A DNA stretch of 64,000 nucleotides, taken from contig NZ_JADHDT010000001.1 of NCBI RefSeq assembly GCF_016820445.1, positions 434,001 to 498,000 of the forward strand, given 5' to 3'. Positions 56,987-64,000 of this stretch are shown here, in pieces. A program made the translations under genes and the position numbers. The notes under the pieces are model-generated. The model was not told the origin of the DNA, made no database searches, and saw nothing but the letters and a program-made list of their open reading frames with translations. The stretch is from Sphingomonas beigongshangi. GTDB taxonomy: Bacteria; Pseudomonadota; Alphaproteobacteria; Sphingomonadales; Sphingomonadaceae. The number at the start of each line of letters is the position of its first letter. The stretch's first letter is position 1.

Positions 56987-57748
56987 ATGTCGTCTCCGTC
57001 CGCCCCCTCTCGCCGCCCGCGCCGACGCGCCGTCGCGGTCGGCGGGATCGCGGCGGCGATCGCGTGCGGCATGGCCGGACTGTGGACGGCGGCTGGCTTC
57101 TTCGCCGGCGAGGCGACGCGCCTCTACCCGGCGCGCGCACCCGCGCTGCCGATCGCGGCGGTGGTATTCTCCGGCGATCTGGGGCTGCGCTTCGGCATGG
57201 CGGCAGAGACGACGGAAGGGCTCGCGGCGCAGGGTGTCACCGTCCTCGGCATCAATACGCCGACGCTGTTCGGCCGATGGCGCAGCGCCGCGACGGTCGA
57301 CCGCATCGTCGCCGACGGCGTGCGCGCCGGCCTGGCGCGGACGGGCGCGGAGCGGCTGGTCCTGATCGGCCAGTCCTTTGGCGCGGACATCCTGCAGACC
57401 GGCCTGATCGCGCTGCCCGCGGACCTGCGCGCGCGTGTGGCGGGCGTGGTCCTGGTCGTGCCGGGCGAAACGATATTCTTTCGCGCGGATCCGTCGGGCA
57501 TCGCCTATCTGGGAAAGCCCGCATCGCGCGCCGCCGACACGGTGAACGAAAGCGACTGGACGCCGCTGACCTGCATCTACGGCATCGAGGAAGGCGACAG
57601 CGCCTGTCCGCTGGTGCATAGACGCGAAGCGCGCGTCATTGCGATGCCGGGGGGGCATTTCCTGAAAAACGATCACAGCGCGCTCGTCGCGCACGAAATG
57701 GACGCGGTCCGCCGTGCGTTGCCCGCCCCGGCGGGGGCGGTCCGCTGA
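56987..57748 (+). CDS. AcvB/VirJ-like periplasmic hydrolase
   Basis: A 253-residue protein with an N-terminal signal or anchor (about 15-38) and one VirJ-type alpha/beta hydrolase domain. Motifs: VFSGDLGLRFG, VTVLGINTPTLFGRW, the nucleophile elbow LIGQSFGADIL, and the end GGHFLKNDHSALV with the catalytic His. In Agrobacterium AcvB hydrolyses lysyl-phosphatidylglycerol in the periplasm. The neighbour two genes downstream is MprF/LpiA, the enzyme that makes that lipid, which supports the same role. Full AcvB proteins carry two domains; this is the single-domain, VirJ-sized form. Confidence 0.85.
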   Translation: MSSPSAPSRRPRRRAVAVGGIAAAIACGMAGLWTAAGFFAGEATRLYPARAPALPIAAVVFSGDLGLRFGMAAETTEGLAAQGVTVLGINTPTLFGRWRSAATVDRIVADGVRAGLARTGAERLVLIGQSFGADILQTGLIALPADLRARVAGVVLVVPGETIFFRADPSGIAYLGKPASRAADTVNESDWTPLTCIYGIEEGDSACPLVHRREARVIAMPGGHFLKNDHSALVAHEMDAVRRALPAPAGAVR

Positions 57749-57750
57749 CC

Positions 57751-58149
57751 ATGCCGGCAATCGTCGCCATGCTGTTCGCACTCGCCGCGCAGGCACCGCC
57801 CGCGGCCCGCGACCCGGTGATGGGGCGCTGGAGCAATCCCAAGGGCACATTGGCCGTGGAGACCCATCCCTGTCCCGACGGCACGCTGTGCGGCACGATC
57901 GTCTGGGCGAGCGCCCATGCGCAGGCCGCGGCGCGGCAGGCGAAGCTGCCGCCGCTGGTCGGCACGCGCCTGCTCCATGATTATCGCCGGGTCGGCGCGG
58001 GTCATTGGGAGGGCCGCGTCTTCATACCCGACATGGGTCGCAGCTATGCCTCGCACATCCAGCAACACTCCCCGGCGCGGCTGACCATATCGCAATGCCT
58101 GCTCGGCCGTTTCCTGTGCAAATCGCAGGTCTGGCACCGGATCGGCTGA
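57751..58149 (+). CDS. DUF2147 family exported protein
   Basis: A 132-residue protein with a signal peptide (about 1-18), then the DUF2147 core: MGRWSNPKGTLAVE, CPDGTLCGTIVWA, HWEGRVFIPDMGRSYAS and a final KSQVWHRIG. Two or more cysteines may form a disulphide. DUF2147 proteins are predicted periplasmic beta-rich binders of unknown ligand. It lies 2 bases after the AcvB-like stop and its stop overlaps the mprF start by one base, so it is embedded in that operon. Confidence 0.9.
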   Translation: MPAIVAMLFALAAQAPPAARDPVMGRWSNPKGTLAVETHPCPDGTLCGTIVWASAHAQAAARQAKLPPLVGTRLLHDYRRVGAGHWEGRVFIPDMGRSYASHIQQHSPARLTISQCLLGRFLCKSQVWHRIG

Positions 58150-60710
58150 TGGATGTGAACGCCCGGATCGATGCCGCGCTGGCGCTGGCCGCGCGCTACC
58201 GTCGCATCCTGACGGTGGCGGCGGTCGCGCTGATCGCACTGATCGGGTTCGAGGCGCTGCACATCGTCCTGAAACAGGTGCATCTGCGCGACGTGCGCGC
58301 CGCGCTCCATGCCATCCCGGACGGCAGGATCGCGGCGGCACTGGGGCTGACGGTGCTGAGCTATCTCGTGCTGACCGGGCTCGACTGGGTCGCGCTGCGC
58401 ACGATCGGCCGACCGCAACCGTGGCGGATCGCGGCGGCAGGCTCGTTCACCAGCTACACGCTCAGCCACAATTTCGGGATGGCGGTGCTGACCGGCGGAT
58501 CGGCCCGACTGCGCATCTATGGCGCTGCGGGTCTGTCCCTGGGCGAGGTCGCGCAGGTCGCGGGCATCGCCGGCGTCTCCTTCTGGGGCGGCATCTTCGG
58601 TGCGGCCGGGATCGGACTGCTGCTGACGCCGGGTGCCGTCGCGCTCGGACCGGTGACGGTGCCCGCCCTCGCCGCGCGGCTGATCGGCGCCGGGCTGATC
58701 GCGATGCTCGCCATCCCGCCGATCGCGCGGGCACGCGGGCTGTCCAGCATCGGCGTCTCGCGCTGGCGGATGCCGGTGCCCGCGGTGCGCGACATGGCCA
58801 CCCTGACCGGCCTGTCGCTGATCGACCTGGCGGGCGCATCCGCCGCGCTGTTCGTGCTGGTGCCCGGCACCGCGATCGGCGCCTATCCCGACTTCCTCGT
58901 CGCCTATGCCGTCGCGGTCATCGTCGCTTTGGTCCTGCACGTCCCCGGCGGCCTGGGCGTGTTCGAGACGGTGGTGCTGGCGACGGTGCCCGGCGACCGC
59001 CCGACGATCTTCGCCGCCTTGCTCCTGTATCGGCTCATCTATTACCTGCTGCCGCTGCTGATCGCCGCGATCGGCATCGCCGCGACCGAAGGATGGCGGC
59101 TGCGGCATCCGCTGCGCCGGTCGCTGGGCATCGCCGACAGGGCGGCACAGGCGCTTGGCCCGGGCGCGGTCACCGCCCTCGTCTTCGTCGCCGGATTCGT
59201 GCTGCTCGTGTCGGGCGCGCTGCCTGGGGTGAAGGGGCGGCTCGCCGACCTCGACGATCTGGTGCCGCTGCCCTTCATCGAGGGGTCGCACATGGCGGGT
59301 AGCCTGATCGGCACCGCGCTGCTGCTCGTCGCCCCCGCGCTCAACGCGCGCCTCCGCTCCGGCTGGGCGGCGGCGCGCGCGCTGCTGGTCGGTGGCGCGA
59401 TCTTCTCGCTCATGAAGGGCCTGGATTGGGAGGAGGCGCTGCTGCAGCTCGTCGTCGCGGGCGTGCTGCAATATTGCCGGCCCAGTTTCTATCGCACCGG
59501 CGGCATCCTGACCGACCGGCCGCGCTGGCCGTGGCTGGCGGCAGCGGTCGCGGCGCTGGGCCTGAGTATCTGGGCCGGATTCTTCGCCTACAAGCGGACG
59601 CCCTATGCCGACGATCTGTGGTGGCGGTTCGCGCTCGACGGCAACGCGCCGCGCTTCCTGCGCGCAAGCTTCGCGGCGGGTGTGCTGCTGACCGCGGCGA
59701 GCGCGTGGCAGTTGCTGACCGGCAGCCGTACCACTCGGGTCACCGATGCGGCCCCGCCGCCGGCAGTCCTGGACGCGCTGGCCCGAGCGCCGCGTGCCGA
59801 CGCCAACCTCGCCTTCACGGGGGACAAGAGCTTCATCGTGTCGGCGGCGGGCGACGCGTTCCTGATGTATCGCGTGCAGGGCCGGACATGGACGGTAATG
59901 GGCGATCCGATCGGCCCGGTTGCCGCCTGGGGCGAACTGGCGTGGAGCATCCGCCGCGCATGCGACGCGGGGGCCGGGCGATTGTGCGTCTATCAGGCGA
60001 GCGAGCGGATGCTGCCCCTCTTCGTCGAGCTCGGCCTGCAACCGATCAAATATGGCGAGGAGGCGCTGCTCCCCCTCGACACCTTCGCGTTGGCGGGACC
60101 GCGCGCGAAGCCGCTGCGCCATGCGATCCGGCGCAGCGAGCAGGCCGGCGCGACCTTCTCGGTCGAGCCGGCGTCTGCGGTCCCCCTGTTGGTCGAGGAA
60201 TTGCGCGCGGTGTCGGACGCGTGGCTGGCGCACAAGAAGGGCCGCGAAAAGCGCTTCAGCCTCGGCGCCTTCGATCCCGATTACCTCGCCCGGTTTCCCG
60301 TCGCGCTGGTGCGGTGCCAGGGGCGGATCGTCGCCTTCGCCAACATCTGGTCCTCCGGCGACGGCGCCGAGATTTCCGTCGACCTGATGCGCCACCTGCC
60401 CGACGCGCCCTATGGCACGATGGAGGCGATGATGGTGCGGCTGATCGAATGGGGTCGGGCGCAGGGTTATGCGCGGTTCAACCTCGGCATGGCGCCGCTC
60501 GCCGGCCTGCCGACGGGGCGGCTGGCCCCGATCTGGGCGCGGCTGGGCCATGCCTTGTTCGCCAACGGCGAGCGGCTTTACGGCTTTGCGGGGCTGCGCG
60601 CGTTCAAGGCGAAGTTCGGCCCCGTGTGGGAGGCGCGCTACATCGCGACGCCGCCCGGCGTGGCGATGCCGCGCGCGTTGCTCGATCTCGCGCGGCTGGT
60701 AAGCGGATAG
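58149..60710 (+). CDS. mprF: Bifunctional lysylphosphatidylglycerol flippase/synthetase MprF (LpiA)
   Basis: An 853-residue integral membrane protein. The first about 520 residues are 13-14 hydrophobic helices (flippase part, with SHNFGMAVLTGGSARLRIYG typical of MprF). The C-terminal about 310 residues form the DUF2156 synthetase domain: TGDKSFIVSAAGDAFLMYRVQGRTW, GEEALLPLDTFALAG, KKGREKRFSLGAFD and GMEAMMVRLIEWG-like segments ending with YARFNLGMAPLAGL. It transfers lysine from lysyl-tRNA to phosphatidylglycerol and moves the product outward, lowering surface charge and raising resistance to cationic peptides and acid. The start ATG overlaps the DUF2147 stop. Confidence 0.94.
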   Translation: MDVNARIDAALALAARYRRILTVAAVALIALIGFEALHIVLKQVHLRDVRAALHAIPDGRIAAALGLTVLSYLVLTGLDWVALRTIGRPQPWRIAAAGSFTSYTLSHNFGMAVLTGGSARLRIYGAAGLSLGEVAQVAGIAGVSFWGGIFGAAGIGLLLTPGAVALGPVTVPALAARLIGAGLIAMLAIPPIARARGLSSIGVSRWRMPVPAVRDMATLTGLSLIDLAGASAALFVLVPGTAIGAYPDFLVAYAVAVIVALVLHVPGGLGVFETVVLATVPGDRPTIFAALLLYRLIYYLLPLLIAAIGIAATEGWRLRHPLRRSLGIADRAAQALGPGAVTALVFVAGFVLLVSGALPGVKGRLADLDDLVPLPFIEGSHMAGSLIGTALLLVAPALNARLRSGWAAARALLVGGAIFSLMKGLDWEEALLQLVVAGVLQYCRPSFYRTGGILTDRPRWPWLAAAVAALGLSIWAGFFAYKRTPYADDLWWRFALDGNAPRFLRASFAAGVLLTAASAWQLLTGSRTTRVTDAAPPPAVLDALARAPRADANLAFTGDKSFIVSAAGDAFLMYRVQGRTWTVMGDPIGPVAAWGELAWSIRRACDAGAGRLCVYQASERMLPLFVELGLQPIKYGEEALLPLDTFALAGPRAKPLRHAIRRSEQAGATFSVEPASAVPLLVEELRAVSDAWLAHKKGREKRFSLGAFDPDYLARFPVALVRCQGRIVAFANIWSSGDGAEISVDLMRHLPDAPYGTMEAMMVRLIEWGRAQGYARFNLGMAPLAGLPTGRLAPIWARLGHALFANGERLYGFAGLRAFKAKFGPVWEARYIATPPGVAMPRALLDLARLVSG

Positions 60711-60722
60711 GAGGAAGGGGCG

Positions 60723-61550
60723 ATGACGACGAACCCGGGACGCTGGCGCAGCGTGCTGTTCCTGCCCGCGTCGAACCCGCGCGCGATCGCGAAACTGACG
60801 ACGCTCGCCTGCGACGCGGCGATCCTCGACCTGGAGGACGCCGTCGCGCCGGACGCGAAGGCGGATGCGCGCGCCGCGGCCACGGCCGCGGTGCTGGCTG
60901 GAGCGCGCGCCGCGATCCGGATCAACGCGCTCGACACCCCCTGGGGACTGGACGATGCCGCGGCGGCGCGCGGCGCGCTGGCGGTGGTACTGCCCAAGGT
61001 GGGGGGCGCCGCCGACCTCGCGGCGGCACGGGACGCCATCGGCGACGACGGCCCCCCGATCTGGGCGATGATCGAAACGTGCGACGCCATGCTGCGCCTC
61101 GCCGAGATCGTCGACGTGGCGCCGGCGGTGCGCTGCACGATGCTGATCGCCGGGACCAACGATCTGGCCAAGGAGATGCGGTGCCGGCCGGGCGCGGACC
61201 GGATGCCGCTGGTGCCCGCGCTGACGCAGATGGTGATGGCGGCGCGCGCGGCGGACCTCTTCGTGCTCGACGGCGTGTGCAACGCGATCGGCGACGAGGC
61301 GCGGCTGGCGGCGGAGTGCGCGCAGGGCGCGATGCTGGGGTTCGACGGCAAGACGCTGATCCACCCGAGCCAGATCGACGCGGCGAATGCCGCCTTCGCG
61401 CCGGACCCGGACCGGATCGCCTGGGCGCGACGCGTGGTCGACGCATTCGCCGCCCCCGAGGCCGTGGGCAAGGGTGCGATCCGGCTGGACGGCGCGATGG
61501 TCGAACGGCTGCATCTCGCCGAGGCGGAGCGGGTGCTGGCGATGCTATGA
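60723..61550 (+). CDS. CitE-like HpcH/HpaI aldolase family CoA-ester lyase
   Basis: A 275-residue TIM-barrel enzyme of the citrate lyase beta-like family. It opens RWRSVLFLPASNPRAIAKL, has ILDLEDAVAPDAK (metal-binding Glu/Asp), RINALDTPWG, a catalytic Arg region, and FDGKTLIHPSQI near residue 205. Without citrate lyase alpha and gamma genes nearby it is more likely a malyl-CoA, citramalyl-CoA or beta-methylmalyl-CoA lyase/thioesterase. It starts 12 bases after mprF and follows a GGAGGAAGGGG ribosome binding site. The substrate cannot be chosen from sequence. Confidence 0.9.
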   Translation: MTTNPGRWRSVLFLPASNPRAIAKLTTLACDAAILDLEDAVAPDAKADARAAATAAVLAGARAAIRINALDTPWGLDDAAAARGALAVVLPKVGGAADLAAARDAIGDDGPPIWAMIETCDAMLRLAEIVDVAPAVRCTMLIAGTNDLAKEMRCRPGADRMPLVPALTQMVMAARAADLFVLDGVCNAIGDEARLAAECAQGAMLGFDGKTLIHPSQIDAANAAFAPDPDRIAWARRVVDAFAAPEAVGKGAIRLDGAMVERLHLAEAERVLAML

Positions 61551-61591
61551 CCCGCTCCCCTGGCGCGCATGCGGGACGGGAAGAAACGATT

Positions 61592-61646
61592 GCCTGATCG
61601 GCGGGCGCAATCGGGGCGGGACCGCCGCCACGCACGTGGATCAGGC
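61592..61646. repeat. Structured repeat, copy 2
   Basis: GCCTGATC (61592-61599) pairs with GATCAGGC (61639-61646), enclosing GGCGG/CCGCC and the short hairpin CCACG/CGTGG inside the 16-base block CCACGCACGTGGATCA (61628-61643), which is identical to that at 27889. The outer arms differ from copy 1 but remain complementary. A degenerate relative, CACGCTCGTGGATCA, lies at 10554-10568. Confidence 0.55.
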
Positions 61647-61647
61647 T

Positions 61648-63768
61648 CTATGTCTCCAGCAGGCCCGCAATTCGGTCTGCGATATGATCCATCGCGAACG
61701 GCTTGGTCACGAGCGCCATGTTCGGGGCGAGCGGACCGTTGCCGATAACCGCATTCTCCGCATAGCCGGTGATGAACAGCACCTTCATCCCTGGCCGCTC
61801 GAGACGGATCGCATCGGCGAGCTGGCGGCCGTTCATCTGGCCCGGCAGGCCGACGTCGGTGACGAGCAGGTCGACGTGCGCGCCGGTCGCGAACAGCCGC
61901 ATCGCCGCCGCTGCGTCGCCCGCCTCCAGCACCGTATGGCCCATGTCGTCGAGCACCTCCGCGACGAGCATGCGGATCGTCGGTTCGTCGTCGACGACCA
62001 TCACCGTCGCCTTGCCCTCGCCGGCGCGGGGCAGCGCCCGCCCGGTGCCGGGATCCGCATCCCCGTCCGCGTCGCCATAGTGGCGCGGCAGGTAGATGCA
62101 CATCGTCGTGCCCTGTCCCAGCTCCGAATAGATGCGCACCTGCCCGCCCGACTGGCGTGCGAAGCCGTAGATCATCGACAGGCCCAGGCCCGTCCCCTCG
62201 CCCATCGGCTTGGTGGTGTAGAAGGGGTCGAAGGCGCGCGCCTGCACCTCCGGCGTCATGCCGGTGCCGGTGTCGGTGACGCACAGCGACAGATACTGGC
62301 CCTGCGCCAGGTCCCGTTCGCGGGCGGCGCGCTGGTCGAGCCAGCGGTTGGCGGTCTCGATCGTGATCCGCCCGCCGTCCGGCATCGCGTCGCGGGCATT
62401 GATGCACAGGTTGAGCAGCGCGTTCTCGAGCTGGTTGGGATCGACCATCGCGGGCCACAGGCCCGCCTGCCCGACCAGCTCCACCTCGATCGCCGGCCCG
62501 ACCGTGCGCTGCACGAGATCGTGCAGGTCGGCGACCAGGCGATTGACGTCGGTCGGCTTGGGGTCGAGCGTCTGGCGCCGCGAGAAGGCGAGCAGCCGGT
62601 GCGTCAGCGCGGCGGCGCGCTTCGAGGCGCCCTGCGCCGCGGTGGCATAGCGGTCGAGCTCGCCGATCCGCCCCTGGCGGATGCGCACCTGCATCATCTC
62701 CAGCGCGCCCGAGATGCCGGTCAGCATATTGTTGAAATCGTGGGCGAGGCCGCCGGTCAGCTGTCCCACCGCCTCCATCTTCTGCGCCTGGCGCAGATGC
62801 TCCTCGGCCGCCATCAGCTCGGCGGTGCGCGCCTCGACCTGCGCTTCCAGCGAGGCGGTCAGCGCGGCGAGCTCGCTCTCGGCGCGGCGACGCTCCACCG
62901 CATCGCGCGTCCGTTCCGCGACGTCGCGGACGAAGATGACCTCCTCCGCCAGCCAGGCGCGCGGCACCGCATTGTTGAGGTAGAGGAGCGCGACGAAGCC
63001 GCCCTGCTCGGTCACCGGCATGTTGATGAACGACAGCGCGGACAGCCCCTTCAACCCCTCCGCGGTGTCGCGCGTGCGCGGGTCCTCATAGGCGTTGCCG
63101 ATCGCGACCGTGTCGCCGCGCTTCAGATCCTCGATATACGAGCCATAGTCGCGGAAATGGAGGATGCCGGGCAGCGGACTGATGCCGGGTGCGCACCAGG
63201 CGCGCTCGGTCACGATCGTCTCCGCCGCGCGGTCGATCGTGCCGTAGCCGGCGCGGCTGACCTCGAACAGGCGGCCGAGGATCTCCGCCGCCGCATAGGC
63301 GAGATCCGCGGCATCGCCCGGCTCGCGTAGACGGTCGTTGAGTTCGAGCAGCGCGGCGAGGCGCAGTTCCGACCGCTTGCGCGCATCGATGTCGAAGCTG
63401 ATGCCCGGGAAGCGCAGCCCCTCGCCGCCCGCTTCGGTCACGCAGCGGCCTTGCGCCATCACCCAGCGGCTGCGGCCGTCCGGCTGGACGAGACGATATT
63501 CGCTGACGAACTCGCCCCGTTCGACGACGGTCCGCGCGACCTCGGCCTCGACCCGCGCACGGTCGTCCGGATGGATGCCGGCGAAGAACCGCTCGATGGG
63601 TGCGCCCGCCTGCGCCACGTCGACCGGCACGCCGTAGAGCAGGGCGAACCCGGGATCCGCCGTGATCCGGTTGGCTCCGACGTCCCAGTCCCAGCTGCCG
63701 ACGCTGGACGGTCCGTTGGCGACGGCGTCCTCCGCATGACGTGTGTCCTGTGTCATCGAGCGCGGCAA
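61648..63768 (-). CDS. Hybrid sensor histidine kinase (PAS-GAF-HisKA-HATPase-REC)
   Basis: A 706-residue soluble kinase. Order: PAS domain (about 20-135), GAF domain (about 145-300), a coiled coil (about 300-345, [13 protein letters not shown]), the dimerisation domain with the phospho-acceptor His in [13 protein letters not shown], an ATPase with [23 protein letters not shown] and [13 protein letters not shown], and a C-terminal receiver with Asp in [14 protein letters not shown]. No membrane helix is visible, so it senses an internal signal, possibly redox or light through PAS/GAF. No cognate regulator is adjacent. ATG 63756 is an alternative start. Confidence 0.93.
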   Translation of the reverse strand: MPRSMTQDTRHAEDAVANGPSSVGSWDWDVGANRITADPGFALLYGVPVDVAQAGAPIERFFAGIHPDDRARVEAEVARTVVERGEFVSEYRLVQPDGRSRWVMAQGRCVTEAGGEGLRFPGISFDIDARKRSELRLAALLELNDRLREPGDAADLAYAAAEILGRLFEVSRAGYGTIDRAAETIVTERAWCAPGISPLPGILHFRDYGSYIEDLKRGDTVAIGNAYEDPRTRDTAEGLKGLSALSFINMPVTEQGGFVALLYLNNAVPRAWLAEEVIFVRDVAERTRDAVERRRAESELAALTASLEAQVEARTAELMAAEEHLRQAQKMEAVGQLTGGLAHDFNNMLTGISGALEMMQVRIRQGRIGELDRYATAAQGASKRAAALTHRLLAFSRRQTLDPKPTDVNRLVADLHDLVQRTVGPAIEVELVGQAGLWPAMVDPNQLENALLNLCINARDAMPDGGRITIETANRWLDQRAARERDLAQGQYLSLCVTDTGTGMTPEVQARAFDPFYTTKPMGEGTGLGLSMIYGFARQSGGQVRIYSELGQGTTMCIYLPRHYGDADGDADPGTGRALPRAGEGKATVMVVDDEPTIRMLVAEVLDDMGHTVLEAGDAAAAMRLFATGAHVDLLVTDVGLPGQMNGRQLADAIRLERPGMKVLFITGYAENAVIGNGPLAPNMALVTKPFAMDHIADRIAGLLET

Positions 63769-63814
63769 CGACCGTGATGCAGGGACGATCCCTTAGGCCC
63801 GCAGCGGTTCATCG

Positions 63815-64000
63815 TCATGGCCGCCGCGTCGCCGCGACGTCGTCGGCGCTCCAGCCGCCGCCCATCGCCTGGTACAGTGCGACATAGGCGTTGAGGCGAT
63901 CGGCGCGCGCCTGCACCAGCGACAGCTGCGCCGCGAGCAGCCCGCGCTGCGCGTCGAGCTGGTCGATATAGCTGCTGTAGCCCGCGCGATAGCGGTTGCT
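63815..64000 (-). CDS. TolC/NodT-type outer-membrane efflux channel (5' partial)
   Basis: The last 61 codons of a gene that runs off the right edge. The translation reads SNRYRAGYSSYIDQLDAQRG, then a long helix LLAAQLSLVQARADRLNAYVALYQAMGGGW, the C-terminal pattern of RND outer-membrane factors (YxxGxxxYxxxLdaqR, then LYxALGGGW). It ends ATRRP. RND pump and adaptor genes, if present, lie outside the window. Confidence 0.9.
   Translation of the reverse strand, partial: SNRYRAGYSSYIDQLDAQRGLLAAQLSLVQARADRLNAYVALYQAMGGGWSADDVAATRRP

Overview
The window is a high-GC alphaproteobacterial chromosome segment, most likely Sphingomonas or a close sphingomonad. The evidence is gene content rather than a marker gene: a CpdR-type receiver protein, a DUF1013/TrcR-type cell-cycle regulator, a SapC-family protein, large TonB-dependent receptors, an AcvB/MprF pair, many DUF proteins typical of alphaproteobacteria, and a GTTC-N7-GTTC SOS box in front of uvrA. 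There is no rRNA, integrase, transposase or CRISPR array. One tRNA, tRNA-Val(GAC), is present.

Region by region. 1-6.6 kb: the tail of an extensin-like protein, a LOG-family nucleotide hydrolase, a membrane-anchored cytochrome c, prephenate dehydratase, a TonB-like protein, an HI0607-type shikimate dehydrogenase-like enzyme and periplasmic trehalase. 6.6-11 kb: a minus-strand set of PepSY membrane protein, TonB-dependent receptor and DUF2946 protein that looks like metal uptake. 11-16.3 kb: DUF1289 and a DEAD-box helicase, an FAD-linked 2-hydroxyacid dehydrogenase, SapC and cytochrome b561. 16.3-16.5 kb holds a strong candidate small RNA with its own promoter, a UUCG hairpin and a terminator. 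16.5-25.5 kb: N-formylglutamate amidohydrolase, CpdR, tRNA-Val, glutathione transferase, dienelactone hydrolase, TrcR, quinone oxidoreductase, DUF1192 and ClpA. 25.6-29.5 kb: a ParE-like toxin with an unfamiliar partner, a membrane diguanylate cyclase and succinate-semialdehyde dehydrogenase. 29.6-35.1 kb: a tight housekeeping operon (xseB, ispA, coaD, cyclophilin, queA, EF-hand protein, tgt, small membrane protein) combining isoprenoid, CoA and queuosine-tRNA synthesis. 35.1-41.6 kb: a repeat-bearing spacer, an M16 protease, a SleB-type cell-wall hydrolase and an S9 peptidase.

41.7-53.6 kb is the most accessory-looking part: several small low-complexity proteins, a PaaA/ParE toxin-antitoxin pair, an A/T-richer gap, SOS-linked uvrA, then two adjacent unrecognised genes with GTG starts and strong ribosome binding sites (48.1-49.7 kb), followed by a single-chain type IIG-like restriction-modification enzyme. 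The two unrecognised genes are the best candidate here for an undescribed system.

53.6-64 kb: a TonB-dependent receptor gene broken by a single in-frame TAG (CAG to TAG is the simplest explanation), an operon of AcvB-like hydrolase, DUF2147 protein and MprF/LpiA (lysyl-phosphatidylglycerol turnover and synthesis), a CitE-like lyase, a hybrid histidine kinase, and the C-terminus of a TolC/NodT-type efflux channel running off the end. All calls come from reading the sequence; no database search was run.
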